From positions 62,001 through 126,000 of the forward strand of contig CASDYG010000003.1 of assembly GCA_949285555.1 (NCBI GenBank): DNA of 64,000 bases, given 5' to 3'. Source of the stretch: an uncultured Eubacteriales bacterium. GTDB taxonomy: Bacteria; Bacillota; Clostridia; Peptostreptococcales; Anaerovoracaceae. Shown here one piece after another: positions 9,203 to 18,514 of this stretch (the stretch's first letter is position 1; the number at the start of each line of letters is the position of its first letter). Under the pieces are notes generated by a model that saw only the letters and a program-made list of their open reading frames with translations, had not been told where the DNA came from and ran no database searches. Position numbers and translations under genes: made by a program.

Positions 9203-9231
9203 TTGTAAAAAAAAACGACTTTTGTTATAAT
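9203..9231 (+). promoter_or_regulatory. sigma-A promoter for the tmk operon
   Basis: TTGTAA (9203-9208) and TATAAT (9226-9231) are 17 bp apart and lie 19 bp before the first start codon. Genes from 9251 to 12830 follow with overlaps or tiny gaps and no internal terminator. Confidence 0.75.
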
Positions 9232-9250
9232 TGTATGTAAGGAGAAGAGC

Positions 9251-9427
9251 ATGATTGTATTCAAGTTGGCTTTTTTTATTTGCTGTATTATACCATTTTT
9301 CTGGATACTACGTTTCTTTGTAGGCCAGCTTAGTGATGACCTTGTAAAGCAGCGTGGGCATAGACGAAAGATACAGGATATTAAAGATAGAAATATAAGA
9401 AGGGGAAATAAGCGTGGCTACAGATAA
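9251..9427 (+). CDS. Small membrane protein at the head of the tmk operon
   Basis: This 58-residue ORF begins MIVFKLAFFICCIIPFFW. One hydrophobic helix (residues 4-25) is followed by a strongly basic tail (RGHRRKIQ ... RRGNKRGYR). The start ATG has a perfect AAGGAG site 6 bp upstream, and the promoter is 19 bp upstream of it. Its last 14 bp overlap the tmk start. I do not recognise the family. The topology suggests a single-pass protein with a positive cytoplasmic tail. It could alternatively serve mainly to couple translation into tmk. Confidence 0.6.
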   Translation: MIVFKLAFFICCIIPFFWILRFFVGQLSDDLVKQRGHRRKIQDIKDRNIRRGNKRGYR

Positions 9428-10058
9428 AAAAAATGGATTTTTCATCTCTCTGGAAGGCTCCGACGGTTCAGGCAAGACTACACAACTACAGCTTCTAAAG
9501 AAGCACTTTGAAAACAGAATGGATGTAGTTTTTACCAGGGAACCTGGAGGTACCAGGATCGGTGAAATAATTCGTGATTTAATTTTAGATCCCCAAAATA
9601 TTGATATGACGCCAAGGGCTGAGGCATTTTTGTATGCTGCAAGCAGGGCACAGCATGTTGATGAATTTATTGTCCCAAATTTGGAAGCAGGCAGGACCGT
9701 TATAACTGACAGGTATGTGGACTCTAGTATAGCTTATCAAGGCTATGGCCATCAGCTTGGAGTGCTAGTTGAAAAAATCAATGAAAAGGCTGTAGCAGGT
9801 CTCATGCCTGATCTGACTATTTTTTTAAATTTAGATCCACGTGTAGGCAGACAAAGAGCTCTTGATAATAGAACCCCTGACAGATTGGAGCTTTTTAAGG
9901 ACAGCTTTCATAAACGAGTATATGACGGTTATCTTTCTATTATTGAGAATAACAAAAATCGCATTTTGGTAATAGATGCAAGCGATACGATTGATAATGT
10001 TCACAAGGCTATCGTAGATGCTATAGAAGACCTTATATCAACACGTGGCAGGAGCTAG
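9414..10058 (+). CDS. tmk: Thymidylate kinase
   Basis: This 214-residue kinase converts dTMP to dTDP. The P-loop LEGSDGSGKTTQ is at residues 13-24, followed by the TREPGGTRIGE substrate motif and the TDRYVDSSIAYQG LID-adjacent motif. The length is normal. The start is GTG, nested in the end of the upstream small ORF. It is followed 3 bp later by holB, the usual Firmicutes order tmk-holB-ricT-methyltransferase. Confidence 0.96.
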   Translation: MATDKKNGFFISLEGSDGSGKTTQLQLLKKHFENRMDVVFTREPGGTRIGEIIRDLILDPQNIDMTPRAEAFLYAASRAQHVDEFIVPNLEAGRTVITDRYVDSSIAYQGYGHQLGVLVEKINEKAVAGLMPDLTIFLNLDPRVGRQRALDNRTPDRLELFKDSFHKRVYDGYLSIIENNKNRILVIDASDTIDNVHKAIVDAIEDLISTRGRS

Positions 10059-10061
10059 ACC

Positions 10062-10856
10062 ATGAGCATTTTGCAAGGATGTCAGCAGTGGGTTAAGCTG
10101 CAGCTTAGCCACATAAATCTTTCTCATTTTTATATAATTGTGTGCGGTGATGAGCGTTATGAATTGCTTAATGAAATAGTTTTACAAAATGAGATAGGTG
10201 GATTTTCTAATGATGCAAATAGTCAGGAAAATTTAAGAAAAAAAATAAAGGATGGAAATTATGCAGATTTGCTACTTCTAAAGAGCAGCGGTGCATCATA
10301 TAAGGTAGAACAAATGAAGGAAATCATTGATTTTCTTAAGCTGAAGCCTTATGAAGGAAAAAGGAGATGGGTTGGGATTATGGATGGCGAGAGTCTGTCC
10401 ATATCCAATCAGAACAAGCTGTTAAAGTCTTTGGAAGAGCCAGCAGGAAAAGCCACAATCCTCATATTTGTAAAAGATACATCCAGCCTCTTGGATACGG
10501 TTATTTCCCGTGGTCAGATTCTTCGTGTAAATTCTAAGCAGCAGGAGGATGACAAGCTTAATAGACTGATAGACAGTATATTTGATGCTACTCATACATA
10601 TAAAAAGCTTAAGCTTATAGACGAAAATTTAGCAAACTCAAAGGAAGCGGACCAATTTTTGGAAGCGTTAGAAAAAAGAGTACTTTCCGATGGTAAAAAA
10701 AAGCATATTTCCATTGATATTATGGGAAGGTACTATGATCTTATTGAGAAAGCAATGGAGAATATAAGAGGAAATATTGACTATAAAAGAGCCATAAAGA
10801 TTATGGTGCTTCAAATGGAGGAAATTGATGGTAAAGATTGTTGCCATAAAATTTAA
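10062..10856 (+). CDS. holB: DNA polymerase III delta' subunit-like protein
   Basis: This 264-residue protein is a clamp-loader delta' homologue, recognised by NQNKLLKSLEEPAGKATILIF and the sensor motif TVISRGQILR, which match the conserved LLKxLEEP and SRC/SRx motifs. There is no P-loop, as is common for delta'. It is shorter than typical delta' (about 320 residues), so the N-terminal or C-terminal domain is reduced. Position between tmk and ricT supports the call. It overlaps ricT by about 30 bp. Confidence 0.85.
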   Translation: MSILQGCQQWVKLQLSHINLSHFYIIVCGDERYELLNEIVLQNEIGGFSNDANSQENLRKKIKDGNYADLLLLKSSGASYKVEQMKEIIDFLKLKPYEGKRRWVGIMDGESLSISNQNKLLKSLEEPAGKATILIFVKDTSSLLDTVISRGQILRVNSKQQEDDKLNRLIDSIFDATHTYKKLKLIDENLANSKEADQFLEALEKRVLSDGKKKHISIDIMGRYYDLIEKAMENIRGNIDYKRAIKIMVLQMEEIDGKDCCHKI

Positions 10857-11667
10857 TTCTACAGGGAAAGCTTATTTTTTTGATCCAGGCGACCTAGAGA
10901 ATCTTGAGGTGGGAACGCAGGTAATTGTTGAAACAGCCAGGGGTAGAGAGTTTGCCTTTGTTTCAAAAGGGGTCACCATGGTGGAAGAGGATAGCTTTCC
11001 AGGAGAGTTAAAGCCAGTTATTCGTATTGCCACTGAAGAGGATGTAAGACAATATGAAATAAATAAGCAAAAGGAGCCATTTGCACTTCAGAAATGTCAG
11101 AAGCTGGCAGATGAGCGAAATTTAGATATGAGGGTCTGTGATGTAGACTTCACCTTTGATGGGAGCAAGGTGATTTTCTATTTTACAGCTGATGACAGGG
11201 TGGACTTTAGAGACCTGGTAAAGGACCTGGCCAATATTTTTAGAATTCGTATAGAACTTAGGCAGATTGGACCAAGAGATGAGGCGAAAATGCTGGGAGG
11301 TATAGGAAGCTGTGGAAAGCCTTTATGCTGTGCAGGCTGGCTTAATGACTTTCAGCCTGTATCCATTAAAATGGCAAAGAATCAAAACCTTTCATTAAAT
11401 CCATCAAAAATAAGTGGAATATGTGGAAGGCTTATGTGTTGCCTCAATTACGAAAATGATACCTATACTGAGCTCAGAAAGGGTATGCCGATAGTTGGTG
11501 CTGAGATTGATACTGCCAAAGGTAAAGCTAAAGTCATTGAGGTCAATATTTTAGAGAGCTCAGTTAGGGCAAGACTTTTTACAGGTGAGATGGACGAAAA
11601 TGGTGAGCCTAAGCTGGATAATAATATAACTGAGTTTAATAAAGAAGAGCTGATAGGGGTAAGATAG
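10828..11667 (+). CDS. ricT: PSP1-domain regulatory iron-sulfur protein RicT (YaaT)
   Basis: This protein belongs to the PSP1/YaaT family; RicT acts with RicA and RicF in mRNA maturation with RNase Y in Bacillus. Cys pairs GIGSCGKPLCCAGWL and GICGRLMCCLNYEND are the conserved cluster ligands. I choose the ATG at 10828 over a TTG three bases upstream, because GGAGG at 10817 is 6 bp away from it. It overlaps the end of holB. An rny gene is present at 57895. I saw no RicA or RicF here. Confidence 0.9.
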   Translation: MVKIVAIKFNSTGKAYFFDPGDLENLEVGTQVIVETARGREFAFVSKGVTMVEEDSFPGELKPVIRIATEEDVRQYEINKQKEPFALQKCQKLADERNLDMRVCDVDFTFDGSKVIFYFTADDRVDFRDLVKDLANIFRIRIELRQIGPRDEAKMLGGIGSCGKPLCCAGWLNDFQPVSIKMAKNQNLSLNPSKISGICGRLMCCLNYENDTYTELRKGMPIVGAEIDTAKGKAKVIEVNILESSVRARLFTGEMDENGEPKLDNNITEFNKEELIGVR

Positions 11668-12480
11668 GTGGCAGATACTTTTCAAGAGGGAAAAAGCTCC
11701 ATAAACAGCAGGCTTGATTATACTGGCTTTGGTCAGCTTTCAATCTATCAGTGCTCCGATGACTTTTCATATGGTACGGACGCTGTTCTTATTGCTCACC
11801 ACATGTCAGAGCGAATAAATCATCCTACTATCAAGATGAAAAAGGCATTTAGAGAAGCTATTCCACGTGTTTTAGATATGGGATGTGGCAATGGCGCTAT
11901 TGGATTTATATTGACTCATAAATGTCCCAAATGCAGCATAGTAGGTGTGGATGTACGTAAAGAAGCACTATATTTGGCTAATATGAGCCTTGAGTATAAC
12001 CATCTTCAAAAAAGAATACATTTTTTACAGCATAATATTTCCAAAAAAGAGGAAATTAGTGATATACTAGAACAGGAAGGTCATTTTGACTATATTGTTT
12101 CAAATCCACCATATTTTTCTTGCAGGTGCTCATTAGCAGCCAGAGATTGTAATAAAAGGATTGCAAGACATGGGGTGGAAGAAAATACAAATGAGGCATT
12201 TTTAAGAGCTGCAAGTCAGCTTCTCAGGTTTGAAGGTATTGCTGGATTTATAACAAGACCTGAGAATTTATCAGAAATGTTGGAAGCGGCATATAAATAC
12301 AAGCTAGGACTTTCCTATATGCGACTTATTGCAAATAGCATTGAAAATAGGCCAAAGCTTATGATACTTGAGTTTGTTAAGGGAAAAAGGCCGCAGCTTC
12401 ATGTGGATTCATTGCTGTATATAAGAGATAAATCAGGAAATTATACAGATCATATGAAAAAAGTTTATGAAACTTTCTAG
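11668..12480 (+). CDS. tRNA1(Val) A37 N6-methyltransferase-like (TrmN6 family)
   Basis: This 270-residue SAM-dependent methyltransferase has motif I VLDMGCGNGAIGFIL and the catalytic NPPY motif (VSNPPYF), typical of N6-adenine methyltransferases acting on tRNA or similar nucleic acids. The N-terminal segment FSYGTDAVLIAHHM is shared with TrmN6. The GTG start abuts the ricT stop, so translation is probably coupled. Target position on tRNA is inferred from the family. Confidence 0.85.
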   Translation: MADTFQEGKSSINSRLDYTGFGQLSIYQCSDDFSYGTDAVLIAHHMSERINHPTIKMKKAFREAIPRVLDMGCGNGAIGFILTHKCPKCSIVGVDVRKEALYLANMSLEYNHLQKRIHFLQHNISKKEEISDILEQEGHFDYIVSNPPYFSCRCSLAARDCNKRIARHGVEENTNEAFLRAASQLLRFEGIAGFITRPENLSEMLEAAYKYKLGLSYMRLIANSIENRPKLMILEFVKGKRPQLHVDSLLYIRDKSGNYTDHMKKVYETF

Positions 12481-12503
12481 CAAGGATAGATGAAGGAGGA
12501 ATA

Positions 12504-12830
12504 ATGGTTACTTTTAATATTGATTTTAAAACTTTGATGCTGGGATTACTTTTCTTAGCACTGACAATTTTTGTTATCTGTCTTATCGTGCTGGCCATAA
12601 GGCTTATTAAGGCAGTTAAGGAAGTGACCTCCGTTATAAATAATGCGAAGGTTATCTCTAATATGGCTACGGACAGGGCTGTACAGTTTAATGGGTTTTT
12701 GTCTAATGCGACTTCATCTATGACGAATATTGTCAAGACTACCAAGAGTCAGAAAGGTATGGTAAACAAAGCTAGATATGTAGTGAGTTCTGCCAGGGAT
12801 CTGAAACAGTCATTTGACGAAATTAGATAA
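12504..12830 (+). CDS. Small single-pass membrane protein, function unknown
   Basis: This 108-residue protein has one long hydrophobic helix (residues 10-33, LMLGLLFLALTIFVICLIVL) and a helical cytoplasmic or periplasmic tail. The layout resembles DUF948-type proteins, but I cannot assign it. It is the last gene of the tmk operon, 23 bp after the methyltransferase, with an AAGGAGG site. A terminator follows. Confidence 0.6.
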   Translation: MVTFNIDFKTLMLGLLFLALTIFVICLIVLAIRLIKAVKEVTSVINNAKVISNMATDRAVQFNGFLSNATSSMTNIVKTTKSQKGMVNKARYVVSSARDLKQSFDEIR

Positions 12831-12842
12831 TACATAGTTAAT

Positions 12843-12866
12843 TAGGGAGCAATAGCTCCCTTTCTT
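12843..12866 (+). terminator. Rho-independent terminator
   Basis: GGGAGC / GCTCCC with loop AATA and a short T-rich tail, between the tmk operon and guaB. Confidence 0.75.
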
Positions 12867-12891
12867 ATAATCATTTTTATTAGGAGGAAGT

Positions 12892-14403
12892 ATGTCTCAT
12901 ATTTTTGATGAACCATCAAGGACGTTTAGTGAATACTTATTGGTACCAGGTTATTCTTCAAAGGAATGCACGATGGAAAATGTAAACCTCAGGACGCCAA
13001 TTGTGAAATTTGAAAAGGGAAGTGAGCCTGCTCTCAGTGCTAATATACCACTTGTATCAGCAGTGATGCAGTCAGTATCAGACGATAAAATGGCCATCGC
13101 ACTGGCAAAGGAGGGAGGCATATCTTTTATTTATGGTTCACAGAGCATTGAAGACCAGAGGGAAATGGTAAGACGAGTAAAGTCACATAAGGCAGGCTTT
13201 GTTAAAAGTGACAGCAATCTCAGACCTGATCAATGCCTGAGAGATGTACTTAGATTAAAGGAAGAGAGAGGGCACTCTACTATTGCTATCACAGAGGACG
13301 GTACAGCTGACGGTAAAATGGTAGGACTTGTAACCAGCAGGGACTATAGGGTATCAAGGATGAGTGAGGATGAAAAGATTTCTACCTTCATGACTCCATT
13401 TGAAAAGTTAGTATATGCCAAGGATGGATGCACACTTTCTGAAGCCAATGACATATTGTGGGAGCATAAACTAAATGCACTACCTGTAATAGATGAAAAT
13501 CAGAGGCTGAAGCACTTTGTATTCAGAAAGGACTACGATAGTCATAAGTCTAATCCTAACGAGCTACTAGATGAGCATAAACGATATATTGTGGGAGCTG
13601 GTGTAAATACCAGAGACTATGAGGAAAGAATTCCAGCCCTTGTCGATGCTGGTGTGGATGTTCTTTGTATAGATTCCTCTGAAGGCTTTTCACAGTGGCA
13701 GGAGGAGACAATAAAATGGGTGCGTCAAAAATATGGTGATACTGTAAAGATTGGTGCTGGTAATGTTGTCGATAGAGAAGGCTTTCTGTTTTTGGCAAAG
13801 GCAGGTGCGGATTTTGTCAAAATAGGTATAGGTGGAGGCTCTATATGCATAACAAGAGAGCAAAAAGGTATCGGCAGAGGTCAGGCTACTGCGGTAATTG
13901 ATGTGGCTAAGGCAAGGGATGAATACTATGAAGAAACGGGCATTTATGTGCCAATATGCTCTGACGGAGGTATAGTATACGATTATCACATGACATTAGC
14001 CTTAGCAATGGGAGCAGATTTTATCATGCTTGGACGATATTTTGCTCGTTTTGACGAATCACCAACAGCTAAGCTTAATATAAATGGCAGCTATGTAAAA
14101 GAATATTGGGGAGAAGGTTCAAATAGAGCTAGAAACTGGCAACGCTATGACCTTGGAGGAGAAGGTGGAAAAATGAAATTTGAGGAAGGCGTGGATTCCT
14201 ACGTCCCTTATGCAGGTCCTCTGAGCGATAATGTAAAGGTGTCACTTAATAAGGTAAAAGGAGCCATGTGTAACTGTGGGTGTCTGTCCATAAAGGAACT
14301 TCAGGAAAAGGCCAGAATTACGCTTGTATCTGCTACCAGCATAGTAGAAGGTGGTGCCCACGACGTTATACTAAAAGATACTAACCAAAATGTAATCCGC
14401 TAA
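12892..14403 (+). CDS. guaB: Inosine-5'-monophosphate dehydrogenase
   Basis: This 503-residue enzyme oxidises IMP to XMP, the committed step to GMP. The catalytic-loop cysteine is in [15 protein letters not shown], and the flap/NAD region is [24 protein letters not shown] pair (residues about 100-230) sits inside the barrel, as usual. The start ATG has AGGAGGAAGT. The sequence resembles the longer eukaryote-like bacterial IMPDH type (for example [12 protein letters not shown] after the Cys) rather than the B. subtilis-type loop; this is from memory. guaA follows after a 280-bp gap. Confidence 0.95.
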   Translation: MSHIFDEPSRTFSEYLLVPGYSSKECTMENVNLRTPIVKFEKGSEPALSANIPLVSAVMQSVSDDKMAIALAKEGGISFIYGSQSIEDQREMVRRVKSHKAGFVKSDSNLRPDQCLRDVLRLKEERGHSTIAITEDGTADGKMVGLVTSRDYRVSRMSEDEKISTFMTPFEKLVYAKDGCTLSEANDILWEHKLNALPVIDENQRLKHFVFRKDYDSHKSNPNELLDEHKRYIVGAGVNTRDYEERIPALVDAGVDVLCIDSSEGFSQWQEETIKWVRQKYGDTVKIGAGNVVDREGFLFLAKAGADFVKIGIGGGSICITREQKGIGRGQATAVIDVAKARDEYYEETGIYVPICSDGGIVYDYHMTLALAMGADFIMLGRYFARFDESPTAKLNINGSYVKEYWGEGSNRARNWQRYDLGGEGGKMKFEEGVDSYVPYAGPLSDNVKVSLNKVKGAMCNCGCLSIKELQEKARITLVSATSIVEGGAHDVILKDTNQNVIR

Positions 14404-14683
14404 ATCATGGGGGCAAGGCAGAAGTGAACATTTATGCTTGTATTGCATGATGTGGATAATAATAGACTATGTTTAGGCTGATAAGATGAATATAAATTAT
14501 GTTGTGGCGTAAATGTGTAAAAATATTAATCTTTCAAAAAAGTGCTGCAAGGTTATTATTAAAGATTTACATCATTACAAATACCCTGATAAGTGCAATT
14601 TTAATATTAGTTTAATAAGTTGCACTATGTTATGCCTATTACAAGGGTGGTTGAGTTAAGACATAAGAAAAAGAGGAACTAAA
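14404..14683 (+). promoter_or_regulatory. guaB-guaA intergenic leader with a dyad symmetry
   Basis: 280 bp with no ORF. AGTGCAA (14592-14598) and TTGCACT (14620-14626) form a 7-bp inverted repeat enclosing TATTA / TAATA arms; no T tract follows, so it reads as an operator or leader hairpin rather than a terminator. No guanine-riboswitch core was recognised. Confidence 0.35.
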
Positions 14684-16228
14684 ATGAATAAAGAGATGAT
14701 TATAGTGCTCGATTTTGGAGGACAGTACAATCAACTGATTGCTCGCAGAGTTAGAGAGCAGGGTGTTTATTGTGAGGTCCACCCGTATACTTTAGGTATT
14801 GAAAAAATTAAGGCCATGAATCCTAAAGGTATCATCCTTACAGGGGGGCCAAATAGCGTATATGGTGAAAAAGCCATTAAGGTAGATGAGGAGCTATTTA
14901 AGCTGGGAATACCTGTACTTGGTATTTGCTATGGTGCACAGCTTATGGCATACACTCTGGGAGGGAAGGTTAGCTCTGCACCTACCAGCGAATATGGAGC
15001 CACAGAAATTATCCTTGAAAGTGATGGTGGAAGTATTTTAGCAGGCGCCAGGGGAAATAGTGTTTGCTGGATGAGCCATACCGACTATATAGAGCAGGTA
15101 CCAGACGGATTTGATATTATTGCTCATTCAGAGGTTTGCCCTGTTGCAGCAATGGAAAATGCTGATAGGAAACTATATGCTACGCAATTTCATCCAGAGG
15201 TAACCCATAGTGAAGAGGGGGATACGATTTTTGCTAATTTCGTAAAGGATATTTGCGAGTGTACCTGTGAATGGAAGATGGACGCCTTTGTTAAAAATGC
15301 CATTGACGAGGCAAAAGCAAAGGTTGGAAATGGCAAGGCTCTATGTGCTCTGTCGGGTGGTGTGGACTCAAGTGTAGCTGCAGTTATTTTGTCCAGAGCC
15401 ATCGGAAAGAATTTAACATGCGTGTTTGTGGACCACGGATTGCTGCGAAAAAATGAGGCAGATGAGGTAGAGGCAGTATTTGGAGCTAGCGGCAACTATG
15501 ATTTAAACTTCATTAGAGTGGATGCTAGAGAGCGATTCTACAAGGCCTTGCAGGGTGTAGAGGAGCCGGAGCAAAAACGCAAAATCATCGGTGAGGAATT
15601 CATAAGAGTTTTTGAAGAGGAGGCAAAAAAGCTGGGCGCAGTAGACTTTCTCGTACAAGGTACAATCTACCCGGATGTCATTGAAAGTGGACTAAATCAA
15701 TCCGATGTTATAAAATCACATCATAATGTTGGTGGACTTCCTGACCATGTGGACTTTAAGGAAATCATTGAGCCTCTTAGAATGCTCTTTAAAGATGAAG
15801 TCCGAAAGGCAGGACTTGAGCTAGGACTGCCAGAGGGGCTTGTTTTCAGACAGCCATTTCCAGGTCCTGGGCTTGGAATTAGAATAATTGGAGAGGTTAC
15901 TAAAGAAAAGGTTGAAATTGTTCAGGAAGCGGATGCTATTTTTAGAGAGGAAATGGCAAGCTTCGGATGGGATAAAAAGGCAGACCAATATTTTGCCGCT
16001 CTTTCAAATCTAAGATCTGTAGGAGTGATGGGAGATTTTAGAACTTATGACTATGCAGTTGTTATAAGGGCGGTAGAAACATCGGACTTCATGACTGCCA
16101 CTAGCGTCGAGCTTCCGTGGGAGCTTCTTAAAAAGGTCACTTCCAGAATTGTAAATGAGGTTGAGCACGTAAACAGAGTAATGCTTGACTGCACAAGCAA
16201 GCCACCGGGTACTATTGAGTTGGAGTGA
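14684..16228 (+). CDS. guaA: GMP synthase (glutamine-hydrolysing)
   Basis: This 514-residue enzyme aminates XMP to GMP. The N-terminal class I amidotransferase has [13 protein letters not shown] with nucleophile Cys, then [11 protein letters not shown]. The ATP-pyrophosphatase P-loop is [14 protein letters not shown], and the C-terminal dimer domain ends in the conserved GTIELE. The 3' end is the boundary of a 25.7-kb accessory block: its terminal bases ATTGAGTTGGAGTGA recur at 25044, and a variant (GAGTTGGAATAG) is at 41916. guaA is intact, as expected if elements restore its 3' end on insertion. Confidence 0.97.
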   Translation: MNKEMIIVLDFGGQYNQLIARRVREQGVYCEVHPYTLGIEKIKAMNPKGIILTGGPNSVYGEKAIKVDEELFKLGIPVLGICYGAQLMAYTLGGKVSSAPTSEYGATEIILESDGGSILAGARGNSVCWMSHTDYIEQVPDGFDIIAHSEVCPVAAMENADRKLYATQFHPEVTHSEEGDTIFANFVKDICECTCEWKMDAFVKNAIDEAKAKVGNGKALCALSGGVDSSVAAVILSRAIGKNLTCVFVDHGLLRKNEADEVEAVFGASGNYDLNFIRVDARERFYKALQGVEEPEQKRKIIGEEFIRVFEEEAKKLGAVDFLVQGTIYPDVIESGLNQSDVIKSHHNVGGLPDHVDFKEIIEPLRMLFKDEVRKAGLELGLPEGLVFRQPFPGPGLGIRIIGEVTKEKVEIVQEADAIFREEMASFGWDKKADQYFAALSNLRSVGVMGDFRTYDYAVVIRAVETSDFMTATSVELPWELLKKVTSRIVNEVEHVNRVMLDCTSKPPGTIELE

Positions 16229-16475
16229 TACAGGTTTATTAAAGAAGTGTTATTATAATTTTTTTCTCCGGTACTGGGACTGAGACGGGACTAAAAACCT
16301 GAAAACGTCCTATAATTAGGTGGATTTAGTGATACTCTAAAAAATAAGACCTAGTATTTTGAATGGTTTGGAATATTATTTCAAAGTATGTAAAATACTT
16401 TGTATCTGTCGATGACTCCTACGCAGCTGTAGGTATGAGGATACTAGGAAATCCATTAGGAGATGATCTAAAAAA
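16213..16475 (+). repeat. Left-end repeat copy A (guaA 3' end plus DAPAL fragment)
   Basis: About 263 bp that recur at 25043-25305 with only about seven differences. It contains the last 16 bp of guaA, a conserved ACTGGGACTGAGACGGGAC block, and the start of a diaminopropionate ammonia-lyase fragment. At 16475 similarity to copy B ends abruptly and relaxase-derived sequence begins. Confidence 0.9.
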
Positions 16476-16515
16476 ATTTCACAAAAAAGACTTGACATTT
16501 GCAAACGCTTGTTGA
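16363..16515 (+). pseudogene. Diaminopropionate ammonia-lyase fragment, truncated
   Basis: A 50-codon frame begins MVWNIISKYVKYF and contains VGMRILGNPLG, matching the C-terminal region of DAPAL (YgeX family). After GDDL it switches to unrelated sequence (FHKKDL) at the junction with the relaxase remnant and stops. The longer version of the same fragment is at 25194. It is non-functional here. Confidence 0.75.
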
Positions 16516-17104
16516 AATCAGGAATAAAGGATTTAATTCAATGGGAGAATTAGAACGTGGTATCAGCCGAATTTCCATTGAAAAGGAAGACTTGAAACGA
16601 GAATTTGATAAGCTGTCATTGGAGCAAAAAAGGATAAAGGAAGTAGTAAAACATATTCAAATATGTATAAGTAAAAGAGAGCATTATGAGGGTTATCGCA
16701 AAAATCCGAACGATAAAATTTATATGATGATGAATCGAAAAGATGTAGAAGCCTATCAGAAGGCTTATGAGGAAATAGATATTTTTCTTAAGCAATTCTC
16801 GCACTTGAGACATGTCATGTTGGGAGAGATGAAGACAAAGTCAGGTAAAAATCTTTTCAGAAAATTAAATGAGCATTCAAAAGAATTACAGGCTAAACAA
16901 GAGGAAATTGCAAAGAAACATAATTTATTATCAGCACAATATGAGGAGCTGGGACATTTGAAAGTTAATATGAATGAATATCTTGGAAGGACTAAAACGG
17001 AGGAGAAAAAGGAATCCGTTATTGGTAAAATCAAGAAGTATAAGGTGGAAGAAAAATTAAAGCCTATGGTAAAGAAAGAAGCTTCAAAGGAAGCTGAGAG
17101 ATAA
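16476..17104 (+). pseudogene. Relaxase C-terminal fragment
   Basis: An open frame from about 16499 encodes roughly 200 residues of helical, charged sequence (IRNKGFNSMGELERGI, then EDVEAYQKAYEE-like coiled coil), typical of the tail of ICE/mobilisable-element relaxases. The nuclease domain is missing and the first codon is TTG without a ribosome site. A more decayed relative is at 36646-36960, starting with the same TTCACAAAAAAGACTTGA junction. It marks element 1 as derived from a conjugative or mobilisable element. Confidence 0.75.
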
Positions 17105-17112
17105 ATATATGG

Positions 17113-17145
17113 TCGGTGCGGTCTTCGGGCTGCACCGATTATTTT
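17113..17145 (+). terminator. Probable terminator after relaxase fragment
   Basis: TCGGTGC / GCACCGA 7-bp stem with a 12-nt loop and TTATTTTC tail; moderate strength. Confidence 0.55.
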
Positions 17146-17203
17146 CTATTGTAAAATTAGTTCGAAAAAAAAGAAGATAATACTACTAAAAGCTCTATTA
17201 TTA

Positions 17204-17212
17204 TGTTATAAT
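17204..17212 (+). promoter_or_regulatory. Extended -10 promoter for the restriction-modification operon
   Basis: TGTTATAAT (TGn plus perfect TATAAT at 17207-17212) 43 bp before the controller gene. No strong -35. The small XRE protein is the obvious candidate regulator of this promoter. Confidence 0.55.
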
Positions 17213-17255
17213 AGAAACGATATGATATTAAGATGTATAAGACTGGAGGATAATC

Positions 17256-17477
17256 ATGTCGAAACTAAGCTATAAAAAATTATTTAAGAAATTAATAGAT
17301 ATAGAAATGAAAAATACTGAGCTTATGGAAAAAGCAAAAGTAAGTAAAAGTACATTCTACAAAATAAAAAATGGTGAAAATGTTACTACTGATGTTTTGC
17401 TAAGAATATGCAATGTATTGGAATGTGATATTTCAGAGATTGTAGAATGTGTTAATGATTCTTCGGAGGAAATATAA
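17256..17477 (+). CDS. XRE-family regulator, probable R-M controller protein
   Basis: This 73-residue protein is a bare Cro/CI helix-turn-helix: the turn region is [21 protein letters not shown], split here at residues 17-37, and ECDISEIVE is the typical C-terminal helix (YozG/Cro-like). It is the first gene of a six-gene operon and ends one base before the methyltransferase start codon. Small XRE proteins in this position (C proteins) delay nuclease expression until DNA is methylated. That role is inferred from position. Confidence 0.8.
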   Translation: MSKLSYKKLFKKLIDIEMKNTELMEKAKVSKSTFYKIKNGENVTTDVLLRICNVLECDISEIVECVNDSSEEI

Positions 17478-17478
17478 G

Positions 17479-18501
17479 ATGAATTTAGTTAGCTTGTTTT
17501 CGGGGGCTGGAGGATTAGACTTAGGTTTTGAAAGAGCAGGGTTTAATGTAGTAGTTGCAAACGAATATGATAAAACGATTTGGGAAACATATGAAAAAAA
17601 TCATAAAACGAAACTTATAAAAGGAGATATTTGTGGTATTCCTTCAGATATGTTTCCTAAATGTGATGGTATTATAGGTGGACCGCCATGCCAATCATGG
17701 AGTGAGGCTGGTTCGTTAAAAGGAATAGAAGATCATCGTGGACAATTATTTTATCAATATATACGTATTTTAAAGGATAAACAACCCAGATTTTTCCTTG
17801 CTGAAAATGTTAAAGGAATGATGGCTAAAAGGCATAATGATGCTGTTGAGAATATAGTTTCTCAATTTGAAGAAGCAGGATATGATGTCTTTATTCATTT
17901 GTTGAATGCAAGTGACTATGGTGTTCCACAAGATAGAAAAAGAGTTTTTTATGTAGGTTTTAGAAAGGAGTTAAAGGTTAAATTTGAACCACCAAAACCT
18001 TATGAAACTAAATTAACTTTTAAAGATACAATTTTTGATTTGAAAGATTCTGCAATACCAGCATTAGAAAAAAATAAAACTAATGGAGATAATTGCAAAG
18101 TCTTGAATCATGAGTACTTCATTGGTGCATACTCACCTATTTTTATGAGTAGAAATAGAGTTAGACAATGGGATGAACAGGCATTTACAGTTCAAGCTTC
18201 AGGAAGGCAATGTCAGCTGCATCCTCAGGCACCAGTAATGCCTAAAGTAGAAAAAAACAAAAATATATTTGAACCAGGAAAAGAAGCACTTTATAGAAGA
18301 CTAACGGTGCGAGAATGTGCAAGGATTCAAGGGTTTCCGGACGATTTTAAATTTTACTATACGAATCTAAATGATGCTTATAAAATGATCGGCAATGCTG
18401 TACCAGTAAATCTTGCGTATGAAATGGCTAAAGCAATTGTATCTGCTTTAGATAATTCAAGTGCAAATAGTAACCTATTAAAAACTGAGACAGATAATTA
18501 A
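17479..18501 (+). CDS. Cytosine-5 DNA methyltransferase, M.HaeIII type (predicted GGCC)
   Basis: This 340-residue methyltransferase transfers a methyl group to C5 of cytosine. Motif [16 protein letters not shown], motif [14 protein letters not shown] with catalytic Cys71 (the same number as in M.HaeIII), ENVKGMM motif VI, and the target-recognition stretch [19 protein letters not shown] are all present and closely follow M.HaeIII as I remember it. I choose ATG 17479 (GGAGGA 9 bp upstream) over an upstream in-frame TTG. The partner nuclease follows 13 bp later. GGCC specificity is inferred from similarity. Confidence 0.93.
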   Translation: MNLVSLFSGAGGLDLGFERAGFNVVVANEYDKTIWETYEKNHKTKLIKGDICGIPSDMFPKCDGIIGGPPCQSWSEAGSLKGIEDHRGQLFYQYIRILKDKQPRFFLAENVKGMMAKRHNDAVENIVSQFEEAGYDVFIHLLNASDYGVPQDRKRVFYVGFRKELKVKFEPPKPYETKLTFKDTIFDLKDSAIPALEKNKTNGDNCKVLNHEYFIGAYSPIFMSRNRVRQWDEQAFTVQASGRQCQLHPQAPVMPKVEKNKNIFEPGKEALYRRLTVRECARIQGFPDDFKFYYTNLNDAYKMIGNAVPVNLAYEMAKAIVSALDNSSANSNLLKTETDN

Positions 18502-18514
18502 TTGGAGGTTAGTC

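Noticed and set aside
14404..14683. Guanine riboswitch before guaA
   Set aside because: No purine-riboswitch core or three-way junction pattern could be found; only a simple dyad.
16213..16475. Copy A as a normal duplicated promoter region of guaA
   Set aside because: The repeat includes coding ends of two genes and recurs at element junctions, so an element end explains it better.
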